Source: Hydrogenophaga sp. BPS33 (lineage in GTDB: Bacteria; Pseudomonadota; Gammaproteobacteria; Burkholderiales; Burkholderiaceae_C). Taken from it: a stretch of DNA of 64,000 nt. Below are positions 26,147 to 34,085 of this stretch, one piece after another; within the stretch, counting starts at the first letter, position 1; each line of letters opens with the position of its first letter. Both the position numbers and the translations under genes were made by a program. Under the pieces are notes generated by a model that saw nothing but the letters and a program-made list of their open reading frames with translations, ran no database searches and was not told the origin of the DNA. The DNA is taken from the NCBI RefSeq assembly GCF_009859475.1, contig NZ_CP044549.1:620001-684000 (forward strand). Reading direction: 5' to 3'.

Positions 26147-27285
26147 GCGCGACCACCCTGTCGACCGACGAACTCGACATGCTGCGCGATGCCGCGCGCA
26201 GTTTCGCGCAGCGCGAACTCCGGCCCGGCGCGCAACGCCAGCGGCGCGGCCAGAACCCGCCCTTCGATCCCGCCACCTGGCAGGCCATGGCCGCCATGGG
26301 CTGGACCGGCCTGTTGATCGACGAAGCACACGGCGGCGCGGGCGCGGGCCTGCAAGCCTTCTGCACGGTGTTGAGCGAACTCGGCCGCGCCTTGCCTGCC
26401 GAGCCGCTGGTGGCTTGCGGCGTGCTGGCCACCGTGGTGGTCCAGGGCAGCGACAACGCCGCCTTGCGCGGACCGCTGCTCAGCGGCATCGCGGCGGGCC
26501 ACGAACTTCCCTCGCTGGCCATGGAGCCCACGGCGCGCGGCACCGGCGGGGTGCGTGCGCAGCGCCAGGCCGGTGGACGCTGGCGCTTGAGCGGCGAACT
26601 GCGCTTTGCACGGCCCGGCCACGGTGCCACCGGCCACCTGGTGCTGGCCGAGACCGCGCAAGGCAGCGCGGTGTTCTGGTTGCGCGCGGGCGTTGCCGGC
26701 CTGTCGACCGCACACGAAATGCTCACCGATGGCAGCGACGCGGCGCGCCTGACCCTGAGCGACGTGGCGCTGGGCGATACCGAACTGCTGCTGCCACCCG
26801 GCCACGCCAGCGCCGTGGTGCAACGCGCGGTGGACGCGGCCCTGATCGCCACCGCCGCCGAACTGCTCGGCCTCATGCGCGGTGTGTTCGAGCAAGCGCT
26901 GGACTACCTGCGCACGCGCCGCCAGTTCGGCGTGGCGATCGGCAGCTTCCAGGCGCTGCAGCACCGCGCGGTCGACCTGCACATCCAGCACGAGCTCACC
27001 TCGGCCCTGGTCGAACGTGCCAGCCGCTTGTTCGACGAGGGTTCGGCCGAAACGTCCCAAGTGGCCGCCCATGCCAAGGCGCGCGCGGCCGACGCGGCGC
27101 AGCAGACCGTGCGCGAGGCCATGCAGTTCCATGGCGCCATGGGCTACACCGACGAGTGCGACATCGGCCTATTCCTCAAACGCAGCCTGTCGCTCGCGGC
27201 CTGGCTGGGCAACCCCTCCGAACAACGCCGGCGTTACGCGCGCCTGCGTTTCTCCCCTGCCGCATCGAACACCACCGCCGCATGA
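26143..27285 (+). CDS. acyl-CoA dehydrogenase-like protein, probable non-catalytic partner subunit
   Basis: The protein has 380 residues with the acyl-CoA dehydrogenase fold (AAMGWTGLLIDEAHGGAGAGLQAFCTVLSELGRALPAEPL; TRRQFGVAIGSFQALQHRAVDLHI; AMQFHGAMGYTDECDIGLFLKRS). The middle domain is divergent: the usual TEP-GSD substrate/FAD segment is replaced by LAMEPTARGTGG. The GTxEIQ C-terminal motif is absent. Pairs of adjacent, divergent acyl-CoA dehydrogenases often form heterotetramers in which each chain contributes part of the site, as in steroid-degrading FadE pairs. It overlaps both neighbours by 4 bp, so such a complex with the next gene is likely. Confidence 0.85.
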   Translation: MSATTLSTDELDMLRDAARSFAQRELRPGAQRQRRGQNPPFDPATWQAMAAMGWTGLLIDEAHGGAGAGLQAFCTVLSELGRALPAEPLVACGVLATVVVQGSDNAALRGPLLSGIAAGHELPSLAMEPTARGTGGVRAQRQAGGRWRLSGELRFARPGHGATGHLVLAETAQGSAVFWLRAGVAGLSTAHEMLTDGSDAARLTLSDVALGDTELLLPPGHASAVVQRAVDAALIATAAELLGLMRGVFEQALDYLRTRRQFGVAIGSFQALQHRAVDLHIQHELTSALVERASRLFDEGSAETSQVAAHAKARAADAAQQTVREAMQFHGAMGYTDECDIGLFLKRSLSLAAWLGNPSEQRRRYARLRFSPAASNTTAA

Positions 27286-28433
27286 CCGACTTCAACTCAC
27301 TCAGCGACGAGGCCTTCCGCACGCTCGCGCGGGATTTCCTCGAACAGCACTACCCCGAAGACAAGCGCCACATCATCGGCCGCGCGCGCTGGGCCGACAT
27401 CCAGGGCTGGTACCGCACGCTGTCGCAAGCCGGCTGGCTCGCCATGGCCTGGCCGCGCGAGCACGGCGGGCGCGGCCTGGCGGCGGGCAAACAACTGATC
27501 TGGATCGAGGAGCAGGAACGCCACGGCGCGGCGCGCGTGCCCGACCACGGCATCAACATGATCGGCCCGACGCTGATCCGCCTGGGCACCGACGCGCAGC
27601 GCGCGCACTACCTGCCGCGCATCCTGGACGGGCAGCACCTGTGGGCGCAGGGCTACTCGGAGCCCGAGGCCGGCTCCGACCTCGCGAGCCTGCGCACCGA
27701 AGCCGTGGTGGATGGCGACGAACTCGTGATCAACGGGCAGAAGACCTGGTCGACCATGGCGCAGGAGTCGACCCACATGTACATGCTGGTGCGCACCGAC
27801 AAAACCGCGCCCAAGCGCCAGGGCATCAGCTTCGTGCTGGTGGACCTGTCCACGCCGGGCATCCGCGTGCGGCCGATCCAGGACATCGTGGGCGAGTCCA
27901 ACTTCTGCGAGGTGTTCTTCGACGGCGTGCGCGTGCCGCTGGCCAACGTGGTCGGCGGCCTGCACCAGGGCTGGTCGGTCGCGAAGACGCAGCTCGGCTT
28001 CGAGCGCCTCTTGCACGGCAGCCCGCGCACACCGGAAAACCTGCTGATGCGCGTGCAAGCCTTGTGCGAACGCGCCGGCCTGCTGGCCGACGCCGTGATC
28101 GCCGACCGGCTGGCGCGGCTGGACATGGACGTGGCTGACCTCGCCGCGTTGTACGCGCGCTTTGCCGACGTGGTGCGGCGCGGCGAGGCGCTGCCGGCCT
28201 CGGTGTCGATCCTGAAGATCTGGTCCAGCGAAACCTATGGCCGCATTGCGGAGCTGGCGATCGACGTGCTGGGCTCGTGCGGCGCGCTGGCGGGCACGCC
28301 CGAGTTCGAGGGCGAGCGGGTGGAGCTCATGGTGCACTACTACCGCGCACGGCCGATCACGGTGTTCGCAGGCAGCAACGAGATCCAGCGCAACATCCTG
28401 GCGAAGGATGTGCTGGGGTTGCCGGCGCGTTGA
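27282..28433 (+). CDS. acyl-CoA dehydrogenase family protein
   Basis: The protein has 383 residues. It has LAMAWPREHGGRGLAAGKQLIW, the substrate/FAD region GYSEPEAGSDLASLRTEAV, INGQKTWSTMAQ and a C-terminal FAGSNEIQRNILAKDVLG. The residue before GSNEIQ is Ala rather than the MCAD catalytic Glu. The architecture resembles the larger-family dehydrogenases for bulky or cyclic acyl-CoAs. Its ATG overlaps the stop of the preceding partner, and the two probably form one complex. It converges with the IclR gene, 1 bp from its stop. Confidence 0.91.
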   Translation: MTDFNSLSDEAFRTLARDFLEQHYPEDKRHIIGRARWADIQGWYRTLSQAGWLAMAWPREHGGRGLAAGKQLIWIEEQERHGAARVPDHGINMIGPTLIRLGTDAQRAHYLPRILDGQHLWAQGYSEPEAGSDLASLRTEAVVDGDELVINGQKTWSTMAQESTHMYMLVRTDKTAPKRQGISFVLVDLSTPGIRVRPIQDIVGESNFCEVFFDGVRVPLANVVGGLHQGWSVAKTQLGFERLLHGSPRTPENLLMRVQALCERAGLLADAVIADRLARLDMDVADLAALYARFADVVRRGEALPASVSILKIWSSETYGRIAELAIDVLGSCGALAGTPEFEGERVELMVHYYRARPITVFAGSNEIQRNILAKDVLGLPAR

Positions 28434-28434
28434 A

Positions 28435-29196
28435 TCAGCGCACAGCAAGCGAACGGGAAAACCCTTCCACCAGATCCAGCAGCGTCCGCCCGATCTCCGC
28501 GTGCCGCTCCTGCACCACCGCCGACGCCGCGCCCACCGACAACACCAGCGCCTGCCCGAACGGGTCGTCTTCGCGCAGGCGCACGGCCACGTCGCCAATG
28601 CCCGGCGTGTTGGTGTTGGCCTGCCAGGCGTAGCCGAATTCGCGCGCGGCCTCCACGTGGGCCATCAGATCGGCGAGCACGATGCGCCGCTGGCTCACCG
28701 CCGCCGCATGCCGCGCCAGCAGCGCAATGCGTTCGTTGGTCTCGCTCGCCAGCATCATGTAACCCGCCGCGCACAGCGTCACCGGCCTGAGCGTGCCCGC
28801 CGAAGGACGCCGGCTGTCGAAGCCCTGGGCCGTGGCGCGGCTCACGTAGATGTACTGCACGTCCAGGTCGTGGCGCGTGCTCAGCACGGCCGAGAAACCG
28901 GTCTTCTGGTGTGCCTGCGCCACCAGCGTCGCCAGCGCATGGCCGTCGGCGTGGCCGGCGCGGATCCAGCCGCCCAGCAAGGGCAGGCGCATCGTCGGCG
29001 CGAAGTGCTGCGTGTTCGGGTCGCGGTTGAGATAACCCATCTGGCACAGCGTGCGCAGCAGCAGCGAGGTGCTGGAGACGGGCCACTCCAGACTGGCGGC
29101 GATCTCCACCAGCGAGGCCGGGCGCTGGATGAATTCGAAGTGTTCGAGCACCTGCAGCGCTCGCGTGGCGGACTTGACGTTAGGGGGTTGCGGCAT
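28435..29196 (-). CDS. IclR family transcriptional regulator
   Basis: The protein has 253 residues. The winged helix-turn-helix (KSATRALQVLEHFEFIQRPASLVEIAASLEWPVSSTSLLLRTL) is followed by the effector domain (SAVLSTRHDLDVQYIYVSRA ... GYMMLASETNERIALLARHAA). I start at ATG 29194-29196; an in-frame extension to 29250 would run through the operator. The palindrome at 29201-29218 abuts the start codon, consistent with autorepression. The same motif at 25206 suggests it also controls etfBA and the crotonase/dehydrogenase operon, and the divergent operon from 29306. Confidence 0.92.
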   Translation of the reverse strand: MPQPPNVKSATRALQVLEHFEFIQRPASLVEIAASLEWPVSSTSLLLRTLCQMGYLNRDPNTQHFAPTMRLPLLGGWIRAGHADGHALATLVAQAHQKTGFSAVLSTRHDLDVQYIYVSRATAQGFDSRRPSAGTLRPVTLCAAGYMMLASETNERIALLARHAAAVSQRRIVLADLMAHVEAAREFGYAWQANTNTPGIGDVAVRLREDDPFGQALVLSVGAASAVVQERHAEIGRTLLDLVEGFSRSLAVR

Positions 29197-29200
29197 GTGA

Positions 29201-29218
29201 ATTTCACGTACATGAAAT
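29201..29218. promoter_or_regulatory. IclR-type palindromic operator, site 2
   Basis: ATTTCAC-GTAC-ATGAAAT lies 5 bp upstream of the IclR start codon and 88 bp upstream of the divergent acyl-CoA dehydrogenase gene. One mismatch in the inverted repeat. It shares ATTTCAC-N4-(G/A)TGAAAT with the site at 25206. Confidence 0.7.
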
Positions 29219-29305
29219 CGGGCGCGGACGGTGGTTTGCACCCTGCACAACAGCGGGGCGCGGACCTATGCTCGATGCGGTTTTCATCTTCTTCTTCTCA
29301 CTGAC

Positions 29306-30541
29306 ATGGCTGCCATTGCATTCCAATATTCCGACGACATCGTCGCACTGCGCGACGGCCTGGCGAAGTTCATCCGCGCCGAGGTGATCCCGCGCCACCA
29401 AGCGCACGCCGAACTGCTCGACGACGAGCACCGCAAGTTCACCCCCGAAGGCCGCTACCACCCCGAGGTGCTGCGCCTGCTGCGCGAAGTGCGCCAGGCC
29501 TCGGCCCGCGCCGGCTACTACAGCATGTGCGTGCCCGAGTCGCTGGGCGGCATGGGCATGGGTTACCTCGCGTGGTACGCGGCGTGGGAGCAGATTACAA
29601 CAAGCTGCGAGGGCCGCTACTGGCTGGGCGAGGTCACGGTGTCGCACTGGGCGACCGGGCCGAGTCCGGTGCTCGAACACCTCTCGCCCGAGGCCAAGGA
29701 GCGTCTGCTGGAGGGCTTCATGGCCGGCGACACCACCATGTGCTTCGGCATGTCCGAGCCCGAAGCCGGCTCGGACGCGATGATGATGAAAACCCGCGCC
29801 GAACCCGATGGCGACGGCTGGCGCCTCTCGGGCAGCAAGATCTGGACGACCAACAGCCCCTATGCGGACTACTGCATCGTCTTCGCCGTGACCGACCCCG
29901 AAGCGGCAACCCAGCGCAAGGGCGGCATCTCTGCCTTCCTGGTGCCCACCGACAGCCCGGGCTTCTCGGTGCAGCGCGTCATCCGCATGTGGGGCCACGC
30001 CGGCGGCAACGAGGCCGTGCTCGGCCTGGACAACGTGCGCGTCGAACCCTGGCAACTGGTGGGCAAGCTGCACAAGGGCTTTGCCACCGCCATGCTGGGC
30101 GTGAACCTGGGCCGCGTGTTCAACTCGGCGCGCGCGGTGGCGCTGGGCCGCTGGGCCATTGGCGAAGCCCTGGCCTACACCAAGATCCGCAAGACCTTCG
30201 GCCAGCCGCTCTCGGAGTACCAGGGCGTCACCTTCCCGTTGGCCGAATCGGCGATGGCCGTGCACGCCGCGCACCTCATGGGCCTGAACGTGTGCCAGTT
30301 GCTCGACGCCGGCCAGCCCGCGCGCAAGGAGCTGTCGATGACCAAGGCCTTTTCGGTGCAGGCCGGCATGCAGGCGCTGGACCGCGCCATGCAGGCGCAC
30401 GGCGCGATCGGCATGACCAACGAAATGCACTTCTGCCACAGCTTCCTGCGCATGCGCATGCTCAACGTGGCCGACGGCACCAACGAGATCCTGCGGCGCA
30501 CCATCGTCAAGGAAATGCTCGACGGCGACCTGGACTTGTGA
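29306..30541 (+). CDS. acyl-CoA dehydrogenase family protein
   Basis: The protein has 411 residues. Clear motifs: YSMCVPESLGGMGMGYLAWYAAWEQ, MCFGMSEPEAGSDAMMMKTRA, LSGSKIWTTNSPYADYCIVFAV, IRKTFGQPLSEYQGVTFPLAES and NVADGTNEILRRTIVKEML. The residue before GTNEIL is Asp, where MCAD-type enzymes have the catalytic Glu, so a carboxylate base is retained at that position. The ATG at 29306 is preceded by a pyrimidine-rich stretch and no strong ribosome site; the frame is open upstream to 29231. It heads an operon with a CoA-transferase and is divergent from the IclR gene. Confidence 0.92.
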   Translation: MAAIAFQYSDDIVALRDGLAKFIRAEVIPRHQAHAELLDDEHRKFTPEGRYHPEVLRLLREVRQASARAGYYSMCVPESLGGMGMGYLAWYAAWEQITTSCEGRYWLGEVTVSHWATGPSPVLEHLSPEAKERLLEGFMAGDTTMCFGMSEPEAGSDAMMMKTRAEPDGDGWRLSGSKIWTTNSPYADYCIVFAVTDPEAATQRKGGISAFLVPTDSPGFSVQRVIRMWGHAGGNEAVLGLDNVRVEPWQLVGKLHKGFATAMLGVNLGRVFNSARAVALGRWAIGEALAYTKIRKTFGQPLSEYQGVTFPLAESAMAVHAAHLMGLNVCQLLDAGQPARKELSMTKAFSVQAGMQALDRAMQAHGAIGMTNEMHFCHSFLRMRMLNVADGTNEILRRTIVKEMLDGDLDL

Positions 30542-30548
30542 GCACGGC

Positions 30549-31778
30549 ATGACGATGAAGAAACCATTGCAAGGCGTGCGCGTGGTGGAGATGGGCAGCG
30601 TCGTGCTCGCCCCCTACGCGGCACAGATCCTGGCCGAACTCGGCGCCGACGTGATCAAGGTCGAACCGCCCAAGGGCGACATCACGCGCAACCAGGGCTT
30701 CAGCCGCAATCCCGGCATGGCCGCGCTCTACCTCAGTTGCAACCGGGGCAAGCGCAGCGTGGTGATCGACGCCAAGCAACCGCAGGGCCTGCAGGCGTTG
30801 CAGGATCTGCTGGCCACGGCCGACGTGTTCCTGCACAACCTGCGCGCCAGCACCGCCGACCGCCTGGGCATCGGCTACGGCGCGGTGAGCGCGCGCAACC
30901 CGGGCCTGGTCTACTGCGCCACCTACGGCTATGGCGCGGCCGGCCCGCACCGCGACCGGCCGGCGTACGACGACATCATCCAGGCCGCCTCGGGCGCGGC
31001 GGGGCTGCTGCAGACCATCTCGGGCACGCCCGGCTTCATGCCCACCATCGTGGCCGACAAGACCACCGCGCTGTTCGTGGTGATCGGCATACAGGGCGCG
31101 TTGATGCGCCGCGCCGCCACCGGGCGCGGCGAGCGCGTGGAAGTGGCGATGTTCGAGACCATGGTGCATTACCTCAGCGTGGAGCACCAGGCCGGCCTGT
31201 GTTTCGATCCGCCGCTGGGCCCGCCCGGCTACCGGCGCATGGTCAGCGCGTTTCGCCGCCCGCACCGCACGAGCGATGGCTTCATCGCCGTGATGCCGCA
31301 CAACGAGCGCGACTGGCGCGTGTTCTTCGAGGCCTGCGGCCAACCCGAGGTGATGAACGACCCGCGCTTTCTGGATGCGCCCAGCCGCGCGCGCCACATC
31401 AACCTGCTCTACGAACGGCTGTCCGATCTCATGCTCACGCAGACCACGGCGCACTGGGTGGAATTCCTCGACCGGCACGGCATTCCGAACTCGGTGATCA
31501 ACGACATGAACAGCCTGCGCGAGGACGAACACCTGCGCGAGGTCGGCTTTTGGCAAACGATCGAGCATCCGACCGAGGGCGCGCTGATCGCGCCGGCTTT
31601 TCCGGTGCACTACCAGGACGAACCCGCGCCGCGCGCGGCGCTGCGTCCTGCGCCGCGCCTGGGCGAGCACACGCGGCCTCTGCTGACGGACCTGGGCTAC
31701 AGCGAGGCGGCGATTGCCGCGTTGGTGGAACAGGGGGCGATGTTGGCGGAACCTGTGGGGGCTGTGTCGGTCGGCTGA
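30549..31778 (+). CDS. CaiB/BaiF family III CoA-transferase
   Basis: The protein has 409 residues. It starts LQGVRVVEMGSVVLAPYAAQILAELGADVIKVE and has KRSVVIDAK, YGYGAAGPHRDRPAYDDIIQAASGAAGL (with the conserved Asp) and ADKTTALFVVIGIQGALMRR. C-terminal HVxR-type sequence LGEHTRPLLTDLGYSEAAIAAL is canonical. It moves CoA from an acyl-CoA donor to the free acid, or acts as a racemase. It starts 7 bp after the dehydrogenase stop. Two ATGs (30549, 30555) are possible. A long inverted repeat follows the gene. Confidence 0.93.
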   Translation: MTMKKPLQGVRVVEMGSVVLAPYAAQILAELGADVIKVEPPKGDITRNQGFSRNPGMAALYLSCNRGKRSVVIDAKQPQGLQALQDLLATADVFLHNLRASTADRLGIGYGAVSARNPGLVYCATYGYGAAGPHRDRPAYDDIIQAASGAAGLLQTISGTPGFMPTIVADKTTALFVVIGIQGALMRRAATGRGERVEVAMFETMVHYLSVEHQAGLCFDPPLGPPGYRRMVSAFRRPHRTSDGFIAVMPHNERDWRVFFEACGQPEVMNDPRFLDAPSRARHINLLYERLSDLMLTQTTAHWVEFLDRHGIPNSVINDMNSLREDEHLREVGFWQTIEHPTEGALIAPAFPVHYQDEPAPRAALRPAPRLGEHTRPLLTDLGYSEAAIAALVEQGAMLAEPVGAVSVG

Positions 31779-31810
31779 AAGCGTGTTTTGGCATGTTGTG
31801 GTGCTTCCAA

Positions 31811-31957
31811 TACGCCCTCACCCCAACCCTCTCCCGCAAGCGGGAGAGGGAGCAAGGCACGGTCGCCGGCAAGCTATTCTGGCGCGCACGCAAAGAAGCC
31901 GGAGCGCGGGTCTTGCCCCCTCTCCCGCTTGCGGGAGAGGGCTGGGGTGAGGGCGCA
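31811..31957. repeat. long inverted repeat of REP/BIME type between convergent genes
   Basis: Two arms of about 45 bp, 31813-31858 and 31911-31957, are near-perfect inverted complements. Each carries CCCTCACCCC(A/G)(A/G)CCCTCTC-type sequence and an internal CCCGCAAGCGGG palindrome. About 52 bp of unrelated sequence separates them. The element fills most of the 190-bp gap between the convergent CoA-transferase and acyl-CoA dehydrogenase genes. Similar CCCTCACCCC-type intergenic repeats are widespread in proteobacteria. It may act as a bidirectional terminator. Confidence 0.8.
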
Positions 31958-31968
31958 TCGTGGCCAAC

Positions 31969-33141
31969 TCAGTGACGCGCCTTCACCGGCGTGGCCGGGT
32001 CCAGGTCGCGCGCGATCAGCTCTTTCATGATCTCGTTGGAGCCACCGTAGATGCGGGTCACGCGCGCGTTGGTGTACATGCGCGCAATGGGGTATTCGGC
32101 CATGTAGCCATAACCGCCGAAGAGCTGCAGGCATTCGTCCACCACCTCGCCGTAGATCTGCGAGCACCACCACTTGGCCTTGGCCGCCGAACCGGCGTCG
32201 AGCGTGCCCTCGAGCTGGCGTGCGATGCAGTCGTCCACGAAGGTCTGCGCAATGCTGGCCTTGGTGTCGCACTCGGCCAGCTTGAAGCGGGTGTTCTGCA
32301 TGTCCAGCAGCCGCTGGCCGAACACTTTGCGGCCGGCCGCGTATTCCACCGTCAGGTCCACCGCGCGGCGCGCGGCGGCCGCGCTGATGATGCCGATGAT
32401 CAGCCGCTCCTGCGGCAACTGCTGCATCAGCTGGTGCATGCCCAGGCCTTCGCGCTCGCCCAGCAGGTGGGTGCGCGGCACGCGCACGCCGGAGAAGAAC
32501 AGCTCGGCGGTGTCCTGCCCCTTCTGGCCGATCTTCTCCAGGTTGCGCCCGCGCTCGAAGCCTTCCAGGCCTTCGGTCTCCAGCACGATCAGCGAGGGCG
32601 AGCGCTCGTCGCCGGTCTTGGCCACGAGCACGATCAGGCCGGCGTTGATGCCGTTGGTGATGAAGGTCTTCGCGCCGTGGATCACGTAGTCCTCGCCATC
32701 GTGTTCGGCGCGCGTGGTGATGGCGCGCAGGTCCGAGCCCGCGCCGGGTTCGGACATGGCGATGGCCGCGATCAGCTCGCCCGAGGCCATGCGCGGCAGC
32801 CAGCGCTGCTTCTGCGCTTCGTTGCCATAGCGCGCGATGTAGTGCGCCACGATGCCGCTGTGCACGTTGTTGCCGAAACTGTTGACGCCGGCGCGCGCGA
32901 GTTCGGCGGTGATGACGGCCTCGTGCGCGAAGTCGCCCCCGCCACCGCCGTAGGCTTCGGGGATGCTGGCGCACAACATGCCCGCCTGGCCGGCCTTGCG
33001 CCAGGTGGCCGGGTCCACGCGGCGCTGCTCGATCCATTTCTCTTCGTTCGGGGCCAGTTCGTGTTCGACGAAGCGGCGGATGCTGTCGCGAAAGGCCTGT
33101 ACGTCTTCGTTCATCCAGCGGGGGGCGGTCTCTGCGCGCAT
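31969..33141 (-). CDS. acyl-CoA dehydrogenase family protein
   Basis: The protein has 390 residues. Motifs: SIPEAYGGGGGDFAHEAVI, IAAIAMSEPGAGSDLRAITTRAEHDGEDYVIHGAKTFITNG, GRKVFGQRLLDMQNTRFKLAE, QLFGGYGYMAEYPIARMYTNARVTRIYGGSNEIMKELIARDL. This set matches long-chain-type acyl-CoA dehydrogenases (AcdB-like), in which the base lies outside the GxxEI segment; here Tyr-Gly precede GSNEI. The start at 33141 has AAGGA 11 nt upstream; an internal ATG at 33114 is an alternative. It is divergent from the SDR operon, with a TCGTC-N6-GACGA operator between them. Confidence 0.92.
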   Translation of the reverse strand: MRAETAPRWMNEDVQAFRDSIRRFVEHELAPNEEKWIEQRRVDPATWRKAGQAGMLCASIPEAYGGGGGDFAHEAVITAELARAGVNSFGNNVHSGIVAHYIARYGNEAQKQRWLPRMASGELIAAIAMSEPGAGSDLRAITTRAEHDGEDYVIHGAKTFITNGINAGLIVLVAKTGDERSPSLIVLETEGLEGFERGRNLEKIGQKGQDTAELFFSGVRVPRTHLLGEREGLGMHQLMQQLPQERLIIGIISAAAARRAVDLTVEYAAGRKVFGQRLLDMQNTRFKLAECDTKASIAQTFVDDCIARQLEGTLDAGSAAKAKWWCSQIYGEVVDECLQLFGGYGYMAEYPIARMYTNARVTRIYGGSNEIMKELIARDLDPATPVKARH

Positions 33142-33217
33142 TTGCAAATGGTTCCTTGTGTGGTCGATGCGCGTTTGTCTCAGCCCTCGGCCCCGCGCGC
33201 AAGGGTGAGCCCGAAAA

Positions 33218-33235
33218 ATCGTCGGTATCGACGAT
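33218..33235. promoter_or_regulatory. TCGTC-N6-GACGA palindromic operator, site 4
   Basis: ATCGTCG-GTAT-CGACGAT, a perfect 7-bp inverted repeat, lies 76 bp upstream of the acyl-CoA dehydrogenase start (33141) and 82 bp upstream of the SDR start (33318). Its core matches the sites at 12016, 21157 and 21209. Confidence 0.65.
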
Positions 33236-33317
33236 GCCCGGCGCGCGCGCAGACCGAAGAATTCCACACCAAGACAGCGGGCGGTTCCGCGTCAGCAATC
33301 CGACTAGAAAGCATTCG

Positions 33318-34085
33318 ATGGAATTGAGAAACACCTCGGCGGTCGTGACCGGCGGCGCTTCGGGCCTGGGCCTGGCCACCGCGCAGCGGCTGGTGGCCCA
33401 AGGCGTGCGCGTCACGATCACCGACCTGCCCACCTCCGCCGGCGCGGACGTGGCCGTATCGCTCGGCGGCGGCACCGTGTTCGTGCCGGCCGACGTGACC
33501 GACACCGCCGCGATGGAAGCCGTGTACGACGCGGCCGAACGCCAGGGCCCGATCCGCTCCCTGGTGCATTGCGCCGGGCGCGGTGGCGCGGTGCGCCTCG
33601 TCGAAAAAGACGGCAGCGCCGGTTCGCTGGAGACCTACCAGTCGGTGATCCAGACCAACCTGATTGGCAGCTTCAACGTGCTGCGGCTGGCGGCGGTGCG
33701 CATGGCGCGCAACGAGCCCGATGCCAGCGGCGACCGCGGCGCCTGCGTGCTCACGGCCTCGGTGGCGGCCTACGAAGGCCAGATCGGCCAGATTCCGTAC
33801 GCCTCGTCCAAGGCCGGCGTGGTCGGCATGACCATCGTCGCCGCGCGCGATCTGGCCGGCAAGGGCATCCGCGTGTGCACCATCGCGCCCGGCCTGTTCG
33901 ACACACCCCTGCTGGCGCGCCTGCCGCAACCGGTGCGCGACGCGCTGGGCAAGTCGGTGCCGCACCCGCCGCGCCTGGGCGTTCCGGACGAGTACGCGCG
34001 CCTGGCGCAGCACATTCTGGAGAACCCCATGCTCAACGGCGAAACGATCCGCCTGGATGGCGCGATCCGAATGACACCACGGTGA
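33318..34085 (+). CDS. short-chain dehydrogenase (3-hydroxyacyl-CoA dehydrogenase type II-like)
   Basis: The protein has 255 residues, classical SDR length. TGGASGLGLATAQRL binds the cofactor, VHCAGRG replaces the NNAG motif, TASVAAYEGQIGQIPYASSKAG holds the catalytic Ser-Tyr-Lys, and ICTIAPGLFDTPLL-type sequence follows. The GIRVCTIAPGLFDTPLLARLP segment and HSD10-like pattern point to oxidation of a 3-hydroxyacyl-CoA. It is first in an operon with crotonase, synthetase, CoA-transferase, thiolase-like and FadB-like genes. Its stop overlaps the next GTG. Confidence 0.9.
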   Translation: MELRNTSAVVTGGASGLGLATAQRLVAQGVRVTITDLPTSAGADVAVSLGGGTVFVPADVTDTAAMEAVYDAAERQGPIRSLVHCAGRGGAVRLVEKDGSAGSLETYQSVIQTNLIGSFNVLRLAAVRMARNEPDASGDRGACVLTASVAAYEGQIGQIPYASSKAGVVGMTIVAARDLAGKGIRVCTIAPGLFDTPLLARLPQPVRDALGKSVPHPPRLGVPDEYARLAQHILENPMLNGETIRLDGAIRMTPR

